64,000 nt of DNA. It comes from Cylicocyclus nassatus (lineage: Eukaryota > Nematoda > Chromadorea > Rhabditida > Strongylidae). Within the stretch, counting starts at the first letter, position 1. Each line of letters starts with the position of its first letter. The notes under the pieces were generated by a model that did no database searches, was not told where the DNA came from, and saw nothing but the letters and a program-made list of their open reading frames with translations. Both the position numbers and the translations under genes were made by a program. Of the stretch, positions 12,565 through 23,253 are shown piece by piece. Location of the stretch: NCBI GenBank assembly GCA_958299035.1, contig CATQJL010000223.1, forward strand, positions 6,685,753 to 6,749,752. Direction: 5' to 3'.

Positions 12565-13306
12565 GTTTGAGAATACTTACCGCCATCCACTATGGTGACA
12601 GACTGTATATGGGAGCGGGTCAATTTTTTCAATGTTATAATTAAGCAATTCCAGTGGTCAACCGTAAGCAATACCCTATGTGCGGAACGCTAATCGAATT
12701 TGGTTGTATTCATAGGTAGTCTTATATATGTATCCACTAAGTTGTGCAATTACAATTATGAAGCCTTAACTAGACTTTGAAATATGTCGTTATTATACTC
12801 GTCACTGTGTATTGTGTCCGCGGTACGCGACGAATGGAATGCTTTCGCACCGTCGATTTCTAGATTATCTGTTCGCGTTCATGAGAGAGAGCAGTCGTTA
12901 AGGAAGCTAGGGGCCCAAAATTAGAAGAGACATGCCGGTGACCCTAGCGCTTTCCATTCCACGCGCCCAGTGAGTCAGTTCACGTGCTTTTAACAGTTGC
13001 TTGCTTTACTTTTTTTCTGGGTTCATGTTTCACCTCTTGATGTATTTTGTACTTTCTATATTTTTCACCTCTTAATGTATTTCGTATTTTACTATATACG
13101 ACTGCAGTATGATCTCTGTTTTATGAAGCTTGAACTGAAAATAAATGATATATTCCGACTGTATATGATTATACTGTGATCAGAAGTGATAGCTCAGCAG
13201 ATGTCGACTTCTAATGTCGAAATTTAATTTACATCCTAAGAACAATGATTATTCCTTAAAAAACAAACGGTGATCTCTCTAAAAGCTCATTGAGTATGTG
13301 AAATAC
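12565..13306. other. 3' flank of ran-2, no gene recognised
   Basis: Weak mirrored words (GGAATGCTTTCGC near 12836, GCGCTTTCCATTCC near 12948) suggest a decayed foldback. From 13000 to 13160 the DNA is T-rich with no supported gene. Confidence 0.3.
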
Positions 13307-13760
13307 TTAAAGGCAGTACATCGGCAGAATGAGACCCGTGACAAAACAAGGCCGCAGGGTAGGAGCCCCCATATGGAACCTATCGGCCAATGTCCGATCT
13401 TTCTCTGCCACTTCTAACCCCCGAAATTTCAAAGCGAAAGCAGCGCTCATCTCCTCTCCTCTCCGAACCCGCCCACCCCATGACGAGTGAACGCAAAGCC
13501 CGGCATGGCGAAGGCGCAGAGTCGTTGCGGGACCTCATGCTTATAGCATTGCGGCTGGCGCTCTGGCCGCGGAAGTCACTCGTCCATGGGGTGGGCGGGT
13601 TCGGAGAGGACAGGAGATGAGCGCTGCTTTCACTTTGAAATTTCGGGGGTTAGAAGTGGCAGAGAAAGATCGGACTTTGGCCGATAGGTTCCATATGGGG
13701 GCTCCTACCCTGTGACCTTGTTTTGTCACGGGTCTCATTCTGCCGATGTACTGCCTTTAA
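13307..13760. mobile_element. foldback element with about 190-bp inverted repeats
   Basis: TTAAAGGCAGTACATCGGCAG at the left is matched inversely by CTGCCGATGTACTGCCTTTAA at the right. The arms stay closely matched for nearly 190 bp around a short centre of about 75 bp (13488-13558). The overlapping open frames on both strands are consequences of the palindrome. Confidence 0.75.
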
Positions 13761-13820
13761 GGATGACTAGCCGAAGTACTTGCCTTTAAAAATATTTGCT
13801 TCGCGCTAGCAAGGGCGCGG

Positions 13821-13958
13821 GTAGAGGACTATATGTCGCCGAAAAAGGGCGGTCCACGCGGTCATTTGCGACAAATACGCACTTTTGTACATGTGCGGAC
13901 ATGCGTTTCTGCAGGGAATCCGCGTGGGACTCTTCCAAATTCGGCGACATATCTCCAC
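13821..13958. repeat. dispersed foldback, GTAGAGGACTATATGTCG family (copy 1)
   Basis: The start GTAGAGGACTATATGTCGCC and the inverse end GGCGACATAT are shared with a second copy at 30231-30366. The two copies are nearly identical through GGGCGGT and TGCAGGGAATCCGCG. Confidence 0.65.
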
Positions 13959-14806
13959 CGCAAGGGCGCTAACGTGCAAGCGCCGGTGCCACCCTCATAG
14001 GTGGCAAGGTCAAGATAAAAACGTCACCTCTGACTCTGCTAAAAGTTCTACGTCCTGTTGGACACTTCTGAAGGCTCTATCAAAACCATTTGAAATTTTG
14101 TTGGTAGGGAACAAAATGTAGTGGAGCATCATAAACAAATGAAATGTTTATTCCGTTAGAAACTTCAGCACTGTCACAAGATGCAAGAGGGGAAATAGGA
14201 CGGCTACATAAACATCGGCCATAGGTTGCCGGCAACTGTTGCTAGGGTTGCCGAGGTTGCCTATTGTTGGAGCACGTGGTATCTTTGTGCATTATACTCT
14301 CTAAACCTGCAACCTATGGGCGATCCCTGAAGTGTAGGTATATAACAATGGCGTACCGAGTATCTCCGTTCAGGGGAAGAGGAAAAATTTTTGATGTACC
14401 CAGAATTTTCTCGGGCCTATGACCCCAAAGTCAAAAAAGCCGAAAAAAATTTTCTTGTCAATTAAAAAAAGTTAAATTGAATTTAGAAAAATTATGTACG
14501 AGTATGAACAAATTACTTGCCATTTTTATGCATCACGTAAGTGTAATAGGTTTACCACTATGATTTTTCTCCCAGAAATATACCCAAAGGTACATATTGG
14601 CCGTATCATTGGCGTTCAAATTCAAGCGGAGGCGTTCGATTTTGATTCGTTCCGGTTTTGACACGTTCACTTCGAGAAGGCGTCTTTGAATTTGTTGAAG
14701 TTAACATGTTAAAAAGAGCGAAAGGCAGCAATGACATAGTATCATCGATCCCCAGACTCGTATAGAGACGGAGTCAAGGTAGCTCAAAGCATGGCGCTTC
14801 TTTGAA
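13959..14806. other. intergenic, nothing recognised
   Basis: GTTGCC words recur near 14225-14265. No gene or bounded element was recognised. Confidence 0.3.
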
Positions 14807-16962
14807 GAAGAACTTAATTACTGCGAAATGGCCGTTGTCATTGGAGCGCGTTTTCGACCTGGGACTTGAATTTCGCCTGGATTCCGCTTGCGACGAGCTG
14901 CAGTAGGAAAAGGGCCCTTTGTGAAGTGTTTACTGCATACATATAGTAGTCCCCGTCCTGAGATGAGGAATTCTCCAACATGCTGTTTACGATTGTGATA
15001 TCTTATGCGTTGGAATAGTGATCTTCCTCAGTTAAAGTGAAACATGCTTTAGATCCAACGCGACTTCCAAAGGTGATGTCAAAGATAATCAAGGTGAGGA
15101 AAAAAAGTCTGACAGTGCAAATTTAACATGATATTTGTGAACAGTTTGTCATATAAGACCCTACCCTTTGCGAAACCGAAATCTGAGATTGTAAATTTCT
15201 GTGTTGTATAATATAAAGTGGAAGAGTGTCGCTCATTCTTTCGAAGTCATTCGTGTAAACGCCTCCTTGTCTAGTGATGGGTTTATTCACCACATTTTCC
15301 TGTCTGCATAGGATTGCTGAATGGATCACCGAACATGCGTTTACTTTGGTTTTTCTATTATTCAAATCGAACAACGAAAGGAACGGTCAGAAACAGACAG
15401 AACACGTCCTTGAATATGATAGATGGCATGAAGTAAAGCATCTGATCTACAATAACTGATAACGTAGCAAGTCATGTCCACAAACATAATGAGTACGTCC
15501 AACCTAGAAAAAAGAACAACTCAGAGCCTAATATATCATGGCAGTGTAGTACGTTGAAAAGATGATGACGCAAACGGTTCGATATAAAGTGAAGAAACTG
15601 AAAGTAGAGAAGATTTTAACATGTCGAAGTTCCAGGCAACAACATTTTCGTTATGATCAACAATCCTTGGGTCGCATCTTTCACAGTGCTTGCGAAGTGC
15701 TGCGGCGTTTGGCCCTATGTATTTGCAATCCTTTTCAATGCAGGGAAAGTAAGCTAGATCCGGCTTCAAATCGCCTCCGTTCATTTCATGCCTAAAGGAT
15801 TGAGCTGAGAAAGCTAGGAAATCTTTGTAACAGAGACACCAACACTTCGGTGCGTCCAGCAGCATTTGTTGTAACCATCAAAGACTCGTCAATATGCTGG
15901 ATTCACTCGCTGATGGGAAACTAGAAAGAAAAAGCGCTGAACGACCTTCTGAGATAGATAAACACAGAGTTTTGAAGATGAAGGGAATACAAATCCAAAC
16001 TGGGCGCTGTTCCATATCAGGGCCCCAATATCCAAGGAGTATATTTCGCCCAAACTCAGTCCATGACAGGCTATCGCCTACTGACCACGAATATCGACTT
16101 TTGGACAACATCATCACTTTCGGTGGTTACGATGGGGACGCTGGGGGCTCAACTACATTTGCTAATTCTTGTTTGGGAGGGTTGTTCGACATTATCATGG
16201 ATACCCACGTTTTCTGCTCAACCACGTCATCCTTGGTGGTGAGGGTAGCTTTATCGTAAGCAATAAAGTCAGAAACTTGGACAAAACAACAACGACAAAG
16301 TTTTGAACAAAAATTCCGGAATATCGAAGTTTGATTACAATCGAGTTTCAGCAGTGATAAGCAGAAAATCGGTTTCGAGTACATTCAACTTGCTTTTTTT
16401 TTCAACAACGTTGTTTTGCAAAACGGATAAAACAATCTAGCATGTAAGAATGGTGGTTAGGTGATGTAAAATCGAAAGTGAGTCGAGAACACGAACTCCT
16501 GATTGAGCCTCCCATCGTACACCCATCGTAAACACCCAGAGACGTTTTCAAAGCATAATGTTTCGACCAGCATGGTCAACACTCCCGATAAACTGAGCAA
16601 GGGCGCCGAGAACTGGCCATGTCTTACCACTTCCTCGACAAAAAGATAAATGAACATACCAGTAGTTTCTAATGCTCTCGTCCAGCTTGTTTTTTTCCAC
16701 GTTTAGTCGATCCGACAGAGGAACACCCCTTCCACAAGACATTTTTCCACAAGAATTGCACTCTGGAAAGTGAACAATATGAAACAATTACAGAATGACA
16801 AATAACGAGCAAAACCGAGACAGTACAGAACATCTAAAAGAGGAAAGGTCCACGATTCAAGCAAGAAAAGAACACATGTTACGAAAATGGAGCACAGCGC
16901 TAAGTTCTGAGATGAAAACTCGCTCCAATGACAACGGCCATTTCGCAGTATTTAAGTTCTTC
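14807..16962 (-). mobile_element. possible decayed DNA transposon with minus-strand zinc-finger-like exons
   Basis: Inverted arms of about 49 bp at 14807-14855 and 16914-16962 share GAAGAACTTAA and CTGCGAAATGGCCGTTGTCA. Between them the minus strand has an exon-like stretch, 16762 to 16660, with a TTTCCAG acceptor, GTATGT donor and a CNSCGKMSC motif. It also has an open frame at 15536-15865 with a C-x5-C-x11-H-x3-C pattern, and a further frame at 16127-16384. No family was recognised and no target duplication was found. It may instead be a host gene with a foldback around it. Confidence 0.35.
16660..16762 (-). other. exon-like segment with Cys pairs, unidentified
   Basis: Read on the minus strand after TTTCCAG it gives a charged peptide starting ECNSCGKMSCGRG and ending at an ACTG|GTATG donor in phase 2. 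It lies inside the inverted arms described above. No homologue is recognised. Confidence 0.35.
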
Positions 16963-17089
16963 TCTTTTTTGATAGCGAGCGAGTACAAAAAGTAATGCTT
17001 TAAAATGGAATCAACAAGTTCTTTAACGTGTTCAAGTGACTGCAGGGCACGCTATAGGCATGGGAACCGCCTATACCTATGGGAACATT

Positions 17090-17318
17090 TGTCAAGTCCA
17101 GGAGGTGCACTCTCCTGACTTGAATCCTTCACCCTGATTGTCTTACTTTATATGAACATAACATTATGACTAGAATCTTTATTATATATTTATAAATAGA
17201 AAGAGAGGGGAAGGGAAACCGCCGGTCACCCGGTTAGGCACAGCTCATCTGGAGTTGCTGGGCACCGCCCAGTTGGTGTGGGGACTGTCGGACCATCTAA
17301 TTAGTCTGCGTCTCGACA
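17090..17318 (-). repeat. LTR (3' LTR in element sense)
   Basis: On the plus strand it starts TGTCAAGTCC and ends CTCGACA. It is 99% identical to the other LTR. It contains a TTATATATTTATAAATA stretch that may hold promoter or polyadenylation signals. Confidence 0.85.
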
Positions 17319-18264
17319 TGTCCATTCCATAGTAAAGCTCGTCCCGAGCTTTCATCTTTGACCATGGCTAAAGAGTGGGTAATCGTCATCAAAGCTGCCC
17401 ATGTACCATTTGTTTCATTATTGCTTCGTTTGAGTGCAGGAGATTGCTGCTGCTACCATTATCGTCATCAAGGTTGCCCATTTACCATTTGTTTTCACTG
17501 ACTGCGGGCAGAAAAGGTGTTGTTGATCGCATCATTGCTCAGTCGCTTGATTGCTCTTCGAGTGCGTGTGGACAGGGGGAAAAGGGCTCATAGGAAAATA
17601 GCGGCTTTCGCACGCCCTGTCAAAAGAAGAGCTCGTCTCGAGCTGAAGAATAAGCAGAGCAAAATAAGCTTGCAAATTGGATAATTAGCAAAGGATAAGG
17701 CTTCCACAATTGTTCGGAAACGTGGATCAGAGCGATAATGATGATATCAATACAGCGTAGATGGGTGGGCTCTCTATCCGAGCTGAGGGAACGAGCATTG
17801 CAATGATAGTAAGGATATGGTAGGAGCGGTATAAAAGACGAATTGGGATATGTTTAAAAGTTCTGATATGTGGTGACGGGGTTGACGTGAATATTGAAGA
17901 AATAAATATACTTGAAAATATGCATACAACAATTTTAAATGCAAAAAAATCGCCAATTGACCGAACGTTCAAAATTTTGACGTTTTGAAGATTTGTCGTT
18001 ACAGCCAGAAAAAATTAAAGGCAACAAAACATGAAATTTTCGGAAACTATCGTGTGGGCAACTCATGAGGGAACACTTCACTAACGTTGCCCACAAGGGC
18101 GTGGGGTGAAATTTTGAATCACTGAAAGGCTTCTCCGAGTCGCCCATCGGAGAAGTATTTCTTGTTGTAGTGCAGACGCTTGCGGCAAACTTACTCTGCC
18201 GGTAGCCGCTGCGTATTTGGAATTAATGTGAGTTTGCTACTGGCACTCAAAATATCCACTCTTT

Positions 18265-18375
18265 TCAGACGCTCTGAACGTCTGATAGCAAAACAATTGC
18301 AATACAAAGGTGAACACAGTTGCAATGGGGCATATGCATAGTTTCTGTCTTTCTTAGATGCTCTGAACATCTGAG
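18265..18375. repeat. pair of covarying stem-loops with identical CTCTGAA loop
   Basis: The first stem (18265-18285) is TCAGACG/CGTCTGA and the second (18353-18375) has AGATG/CATCT at its core. Both close on the loop CTCTGAA. One C-G pair in the first is T-A in the second, a compensatory change, and one C-G becomes T-G, a wobble. The flanking DNA is an imperfect duplication of about 88 bp. Confidence 0.6.
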
Positions 18376-21351
18376 TGTGGACTGAAACTCGATCAGGGTG
18401 CGAATAATAATAGTATAATAGCGGTGAATACACTTGAAATGGGAACACTGACGACATGTAGGCGAAAATAAACAAGGATTTCAATGGAGCAGTTATTTGG
18501 AGATATCAAGTAGAAAGTAATCTCTCTTCGGGTGGTTGTATACTTCTTAGTCTTGCTTCCGCTTATCTGAAAGTCTGTCGCGAACGTACTAGACGCTCTA
18601 GGTAAGCTCATGCAGGCCCTTTATCTTGTACAATACAAGGAGAAAAATACGGGTTTGACTCCAGCATAAGAGTTTACCATTGTGATAAGCCAATCAACTG
18701 AAAAAGTGCAAGCGAAGCTATTAATTTTGGAATGGAGAAATGGAAACAATGGAAATGACCAAGTTTTTTCAAACTATGGCTGGTTTTTATGCAGATATTT
18801 CGATTTATTTCGATTTCGCGGAGATTTTTTTTTTAACATTCGTCACATCTGAAAGGTACTTTCCTTTTTTTTACGCACAACGACTTGTTCTGGAAAGATT
18901 ACCTCGAAAAGGTCGTAAGGCCAGCTTTCGCACCTTAGAAACATGCGTCTTGCTGGACGTATCAATTCGCAAAGCTAGTTGCATAATTTAACTTACTTAT
19001 GAATATCTAAAATTGCCGAGCTTGGCTATTTTCTTTGACATGAGATGGAAAGCTGCGGAACATTTTGCGTTACTCTACTGTGTAATTACTGGAAGTTCAT
19101 GAACGTAGATTAGGTATGAGGATCGAGCCGAGAAATACTCCAAAGCACACAGGTTTGGTTTTTTTTTAGAATGGATATCTGGTTGTTTTTTTTTGAACGA
19201 TGAGTAGAAGGGAGAAAGGGTTTCCTCTATTTATGACCTTTTTCAAGCTTTTCATGCTCCTCATAGTTTTTTTCGTGATGACATGAAGAAGAATGTTGAA
19301 AACAAGCTACAGTCGTGCCAAATGTCCGAATGGCTACAAATAGTTGAGCATGTGCGTAATTTAGATGTTAAAATGCAATCTTTTTTTTTGAGTTACGCCG
19401 ACAAGTTTTTCTATTGGTTTTGACGCCACTAGGTCCGCCGTGTATGGCATGATTTTCTATTCAAGCAACTAGTGTACTGTAGCCTCTTCGAATTCCTTCC
19501 AAAGAAGGCCAAAGCTGTCGGGCCAGGCTAGAGCGCTTTTATGAGATAACAGAGATACGAAACAAGTATTTTGGTTCATAGTATTACGTCAAAAATGCAG
19601 AAATGAATTTTTTTTGACGAAGTCGATGCTCAGAAAATGGTCAAATAATTTGCTTGACTTACAAAAGTCTGCAGTGCTTTGCTTCACAATTAGTGGCATT
19701 GCGAATGAATCAGTATTGTGTAGTCATTAGTTTTTGTGATATGAACAGCAAATCTATCCAAACGAGGAGCGTATAGTAGCGACTGGCTTTTGAAAATAGC
19801 TGTGATTTTGTCCGTAATTAATGCAAATACTACATAGTAGACGTCTGCTTTTCCACAGAAGGATTTTGCCATCATGAACAAAATATCGGATTGTTGAGCA
19901 TCACTTTTTTCAAATGTAATTATGAGTCCGCTCATACAAAATGAACTATGAACTCGTAAGAAAACTAAGAATTAAAATGCAAAATTCAAATGTGCCATTA
20001 TATCTTACAGCGGAATTCTCGGACGGTAAGAGTAATCAAAAGAGCAACAAAAATTGGTTTTTTTAAAATATTTTTTTATTAGCTCCAGCTCTACCTAGAA
20101 TCGCAAAAGGCTGTCCAAAGTCCAGAATGGAGATGATTTGGTTGCTGGAGATCGTGTTAAGATGTGCTCATAGATAGAGCAGGAAAAAATTTCTTTTTAT
20201 ATTTTCTCAGCTTTATCAGAAATTCCCACAAACTAGCAGATGGAACTGCAGCAAAGTTATGAAAGGACTATATGATTTGCGAAGCGATGATGGAAGATTT
20301 CACATTATGCAATTCAATATTGCCATCCTCTGTCTTGAAAAAGGAAAAAAGTACGTGAGAAGTCGAAATGATTGAAAACTGGCGCAAACAACTGTTTTTT
20401 TTGCTGGGTTCATTAAACTTCAAATTGCAAATGCAAGGCATTTTAAAAAAAAATTTTTTTTTGTATTCAAAGAATGTTGTGACAACATTTTGAAGGTTGT
20501 GAGCAAATCAATCAACCATTTATCGAACAACTTCAATGAGTAAGAGTTTCATATAGTCCCAATTTCGTGACCTCATTGAAACTCATGGTATTCTCTGAAA
20601 ATACCGTTTTATTCGAAAAAACTTATTTTCGTTATGTTTGCCTCAATTCTGTCAGCAGACAAAGCAGACTGAAATCACGAGTTAGCGAATTTAGCTGATC
20701 ATCGTGGTATGGGGTCTGATCATCGTGATTCATGAGGTTTTTCTTGGAACCAATCTAAAGTCATGCTGATATGTCAATTTGAGGTGGTTGAACGCAAGTC
20801 TAGTGCAGTACTCTTCTTCCACAATTTCTCAAAGACTCAAACATGGGTGACCTATGTTGGATTTTTTTTGAACTTTTTTTTTCAAATAAGCGTGCAAGGG
20901 TAAACCAGAAAAACACAGACAAGGACTAGAAAAGCATACCTCTTATGGATGTGCAAGTAGAGTTGTAGGAAAGTTTTCCATGAGTCCTGTTGGTCCTTCC
21001 CTAGAGAATATCATTTCGAGGAGTCCTTACGGATACCTCTTTCCAGTCGTACTCGCTTCCATAAAATCGCTGATCCAGCCAGAGTCCATAGTGGCTAATC
21101 AGCATCAAACAATTGCCGCATACCTCTGGCCCAGACATTCGTCGATGGGATACGAGGTTCAAAGGGCACTGCCGCAGCATGTGCCTACTTCTGGCGGCTA
21201 AATGTCACTCGTTTCTGAGTGATTAGCCATTAAAAATAAGGGACTGGGGAGCCTAGCCTTTGAAAGTAACCGCGGGCTATCAGATAGCCCGTCGGTTTTC
21301 CTCAGGCAATCATAGTAAATAATTATGAAACTCTCCCTAAGCAAAATTGGA

Positions 21352-21648
21352 CTCACAGTAGTTTTTCTACCAGTGAGAACTTAATTTTGAATTTGGTAAG
21401 GCACACAGTGGTCTTTCCACTAGTGAGAAATTGAAAAAAGATGGACTCACAGTGGTCTTTCCACTAGTGAGCGGGAAAAAATGACATTCACAGTGGTCTT
21501 TCCACTAGTGAAGTCCAAAAAAGGAAAGTATTCTCACAGTGGTCTTTCCGCTAATGAGAATTAAGATCAAAAGTGCCCTCAAAGTGGTCTTTCCACTAGT
21601 GAGAGTTATAGATAAAATTAGGCTCACAGTGCGTTTTCCACTTGCATA
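21352..21648. repeat. array of seven 26-bp hairpin repeats at about 45-bp spacing
   Basis: Repeats begin at 21352, 21402, 21446, 21487, 21533, 21578 and 21623. The consensus is an outer stem CTCAC/GTGAG, an inner stem GTGG/CCAC, a small asymmetric bulge and the loop TCTTT. Spacers are 15-24 bp, different from each other and purine-rich on the plus strand. In the first copy the inner stem is GTAG/CTAC, a compensatory change, and the last copy is decayed. The array lies in the 5' half of the LTR element, downstream of its primer site in element sense. It is not a CRISPR: no cas genes, a eukaryotic host, and spacers of uneven low-complexity sequence. Confidence 0.85.
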
Positions 21649-21793
21649 ACCTTATATGTACATATATACAATGCCGGCGGTGGCGATAGAGTCACTGAGA
21701 TTGTTACGCATTGGTAAAGAAAATATGGGGTTCCCAATGGAATAAAGACGGATAAAAATCGATTGGATGAAAAAAGAAAAAATAATAATTGTT

Positions 21794-21945
21794 CACGGCT
21801 CGCGGAATCACGGCTCCGGAATATCACGGCTCTAGGAAATCACGGCTCGCGGAATCTCAATCTAGAGAATTAAATCGATCTAGAGAGAGAGCGTCGAAAA
21901 TTCACGATTCGCTATTCACGGCTCGGGGGATCACGGCTCGCGGAA
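21794..21945. repeat. 15-16 bp direct repeats, CACGGCTCGCGGAAT unit
   Basis: CACGGCTC or a close variant begins at 21794, 21809, 21825, 21841, 21903 (variant), 21917 and 21932. Four copies are tandem and three follow after a gap containing TCTAGAGA words. It lies between the primer site and the hairpin array of the LTR element. Confidence 0.75.
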
Positions 21946-22263
21946 TTAGGGAAGAGAAAAAAAGAGATAAAATATCGTTAGGTAGAAAATAAAATAGAAA
22001 ATATTATTTTATGCTAAGAATAGCAAGTAATACAAAACTCAGACTCATCGCCTGACTCAAAAAAAATAAGCAGAAAATGAGAAAAAATGAATAAAAAAGA
22101 AAAAACTACGTGGAAACGTAGGAGATGAGGGCTGGTGCCGGCGGTGGGAGTTTGCAAAAGATTTGGCCAAAATCTATGCTGATTAAATTCAAAAAGTGTT
22201 GATTCAGAGAATAAATCTCGAAAAGTGATTGATTCAGAAAAATGTGAGTCATAAAAAGAAAAC

Positions 22264-22278
22264 AACCCGGGACCTCCA
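22264..22278 (-). other. primer-binding site of the LTR element
   Basis: On the minus strand TGGAGGTCCCGGGTT immediately follows the LTR with no spacer. The leading TGG pairs with a tRNA CCA end, as expected for reverse-transcription priming. The tRNA species was not identified. Confidence 0.65.
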
Positions 22279-22507
22279 TGTCAAGTCCAGGAGGTGCACT
22301 CTCCTAACTTGAATCCTTCACCCTGATTGTCTTACTTTATATGAACATAACATTATGACTAGAATCTTTATTATATATTTATAAATAGAAAGAGAGGGGA
22401 AGGGAAACCGCCGGTCACCCGGTTAGGCACAGCTCATCTGGATTTGCTGGGCACCGCCCAGTTGGCGTGGGGACTGTCGGACCATCTAATTAGTCTGCGT
22501 CTCGACA
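22279..22507 (-). repeat. LTR (5' LTR in element sense)
   Basis: Second copy of the 229-bp repeat. It differs from 17090-17318 by G to A, G to T and T to C, three changes in all. Confidence 0.85.
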
Positions 22508-23210
22508 CATTTACGGGGAACAGACGATATAAATTCGAGTTCTAAACTCTCAAGTCATTAGAGTTAAGACGTGGTGTCCAACAAAGGTATTTTTTGTACA
22601 GTTTGGAAGCTGAAATTGGGGGAGAGGCGACGCGATTGGTCGCAGAAGGTGTCTCGAAAGAACGAATTGAGGAGTAGCACTCAGGTAGTGATTTAGCGGT
22701 GGAAGCGGTGGAAGACAGATCTGCGTTACTATAGCATGCCTCTGCTTTTGCCTCCAAGAACAAAAGAAGTTTCTCTTTATACTTTTGTGCTGGGTCTCAA
22801 AAGCGCTACAACAGCGACGGCTGCGCTCATTCTGATCGCAAATACCGGCAGCTGTATAACGATTTGCAAGTTTATACATAAAGCGGGTGATTATTTCAAG
22901 CTCCAAAGCAACTATGTGCACCAACGCCAATATATTAGCCGCGAATCGATTTCTGCGACTGTAGGTACGCGATTTTCGCAAATCAGCTGTGGACAGTGCG
23001 GCTGTACTAATTACGGGCATTTTTCTGGGCCGTTAATTAGATGCATTTCGTCCCTATCAACGCTCATATACTTTCGATTTTGCTTTTGTAATGCTTTTGT
23101 AATTGTATAGAGGGTGGAACTGTAAATCTTTGTCTTTGCTATCATTATTCAGTGGTTTGGGAACCCGCGTGCGAAGTTTGGATTTGATTTTGAATTTTCT
23201 TGCTGTGCAT
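22508..23210. other. 5' flank of the Dim1 gene
   Basis: Long frames are open on both strands (22550-23020 minus, 22736-23110 plus). They overlap each other, lack splice support and match no family, so no gene is called. The Dim1 promoter presumably lies here. Confidence 0.35.
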
Positions 23211-23220
23211 ATCGTTTCAG
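23211..23220 (+). promoter_or_regulatory. probable spliced-leader acceptor of the Dim1 gene
   Basis: ATCGTTTCAG ends 33 bp before the ATG at 23254 and matches the nematode acceptor consensus. No upstream exon is needed because the protein is already full length. Confidence 0.5.
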
Positions 23221-23253
23221 AGTTGTGACACAGTTTTCAAAGCAGCAGCAGTC

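Larger units (their letters stand above)
17090..22507 (-). mobile_element. non-coding LTR retrotransposon (LARD-like), minus-strand orientation
   Basis: Two 229-bp direct repeats with TG...CA ends bound 4,960 bp. The copies differ at three positions, so insertion was fairly recent. CATT at 17086-17089 and again at 22508-22511 is a target duplication. Orientation is set by a tRNA-type primer site directly inside the right LTR on the minus strand. The interior has no gag-pol frame on either strand and is AT-rich, like the large retrotransposon derivatives that depend on another element's proteins. It carries three structured repeat arrays, listed separately. No clean polypurine tract is visible beside the left LTR. 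Confidence 0.82.

Noticed and set aside
13390..13738. Overlapping frames on both strands at 13390-13738
   Set aside because: They lie in the mirrored arms of a foldback element.
21352..21648. CRISPR array
   Set aside because: The geometry resembles one, but repeats are hairpins inside an LTR element of a nematode, spacers vary in length and are low-complexity, and no cas genes exist.
22550..23110. 156-codon minus and 124-codon plus frames upstream of the Dim1 gene
   Set aside because: They overlap on opposite strands, have no splice sites of note and no recognised family.
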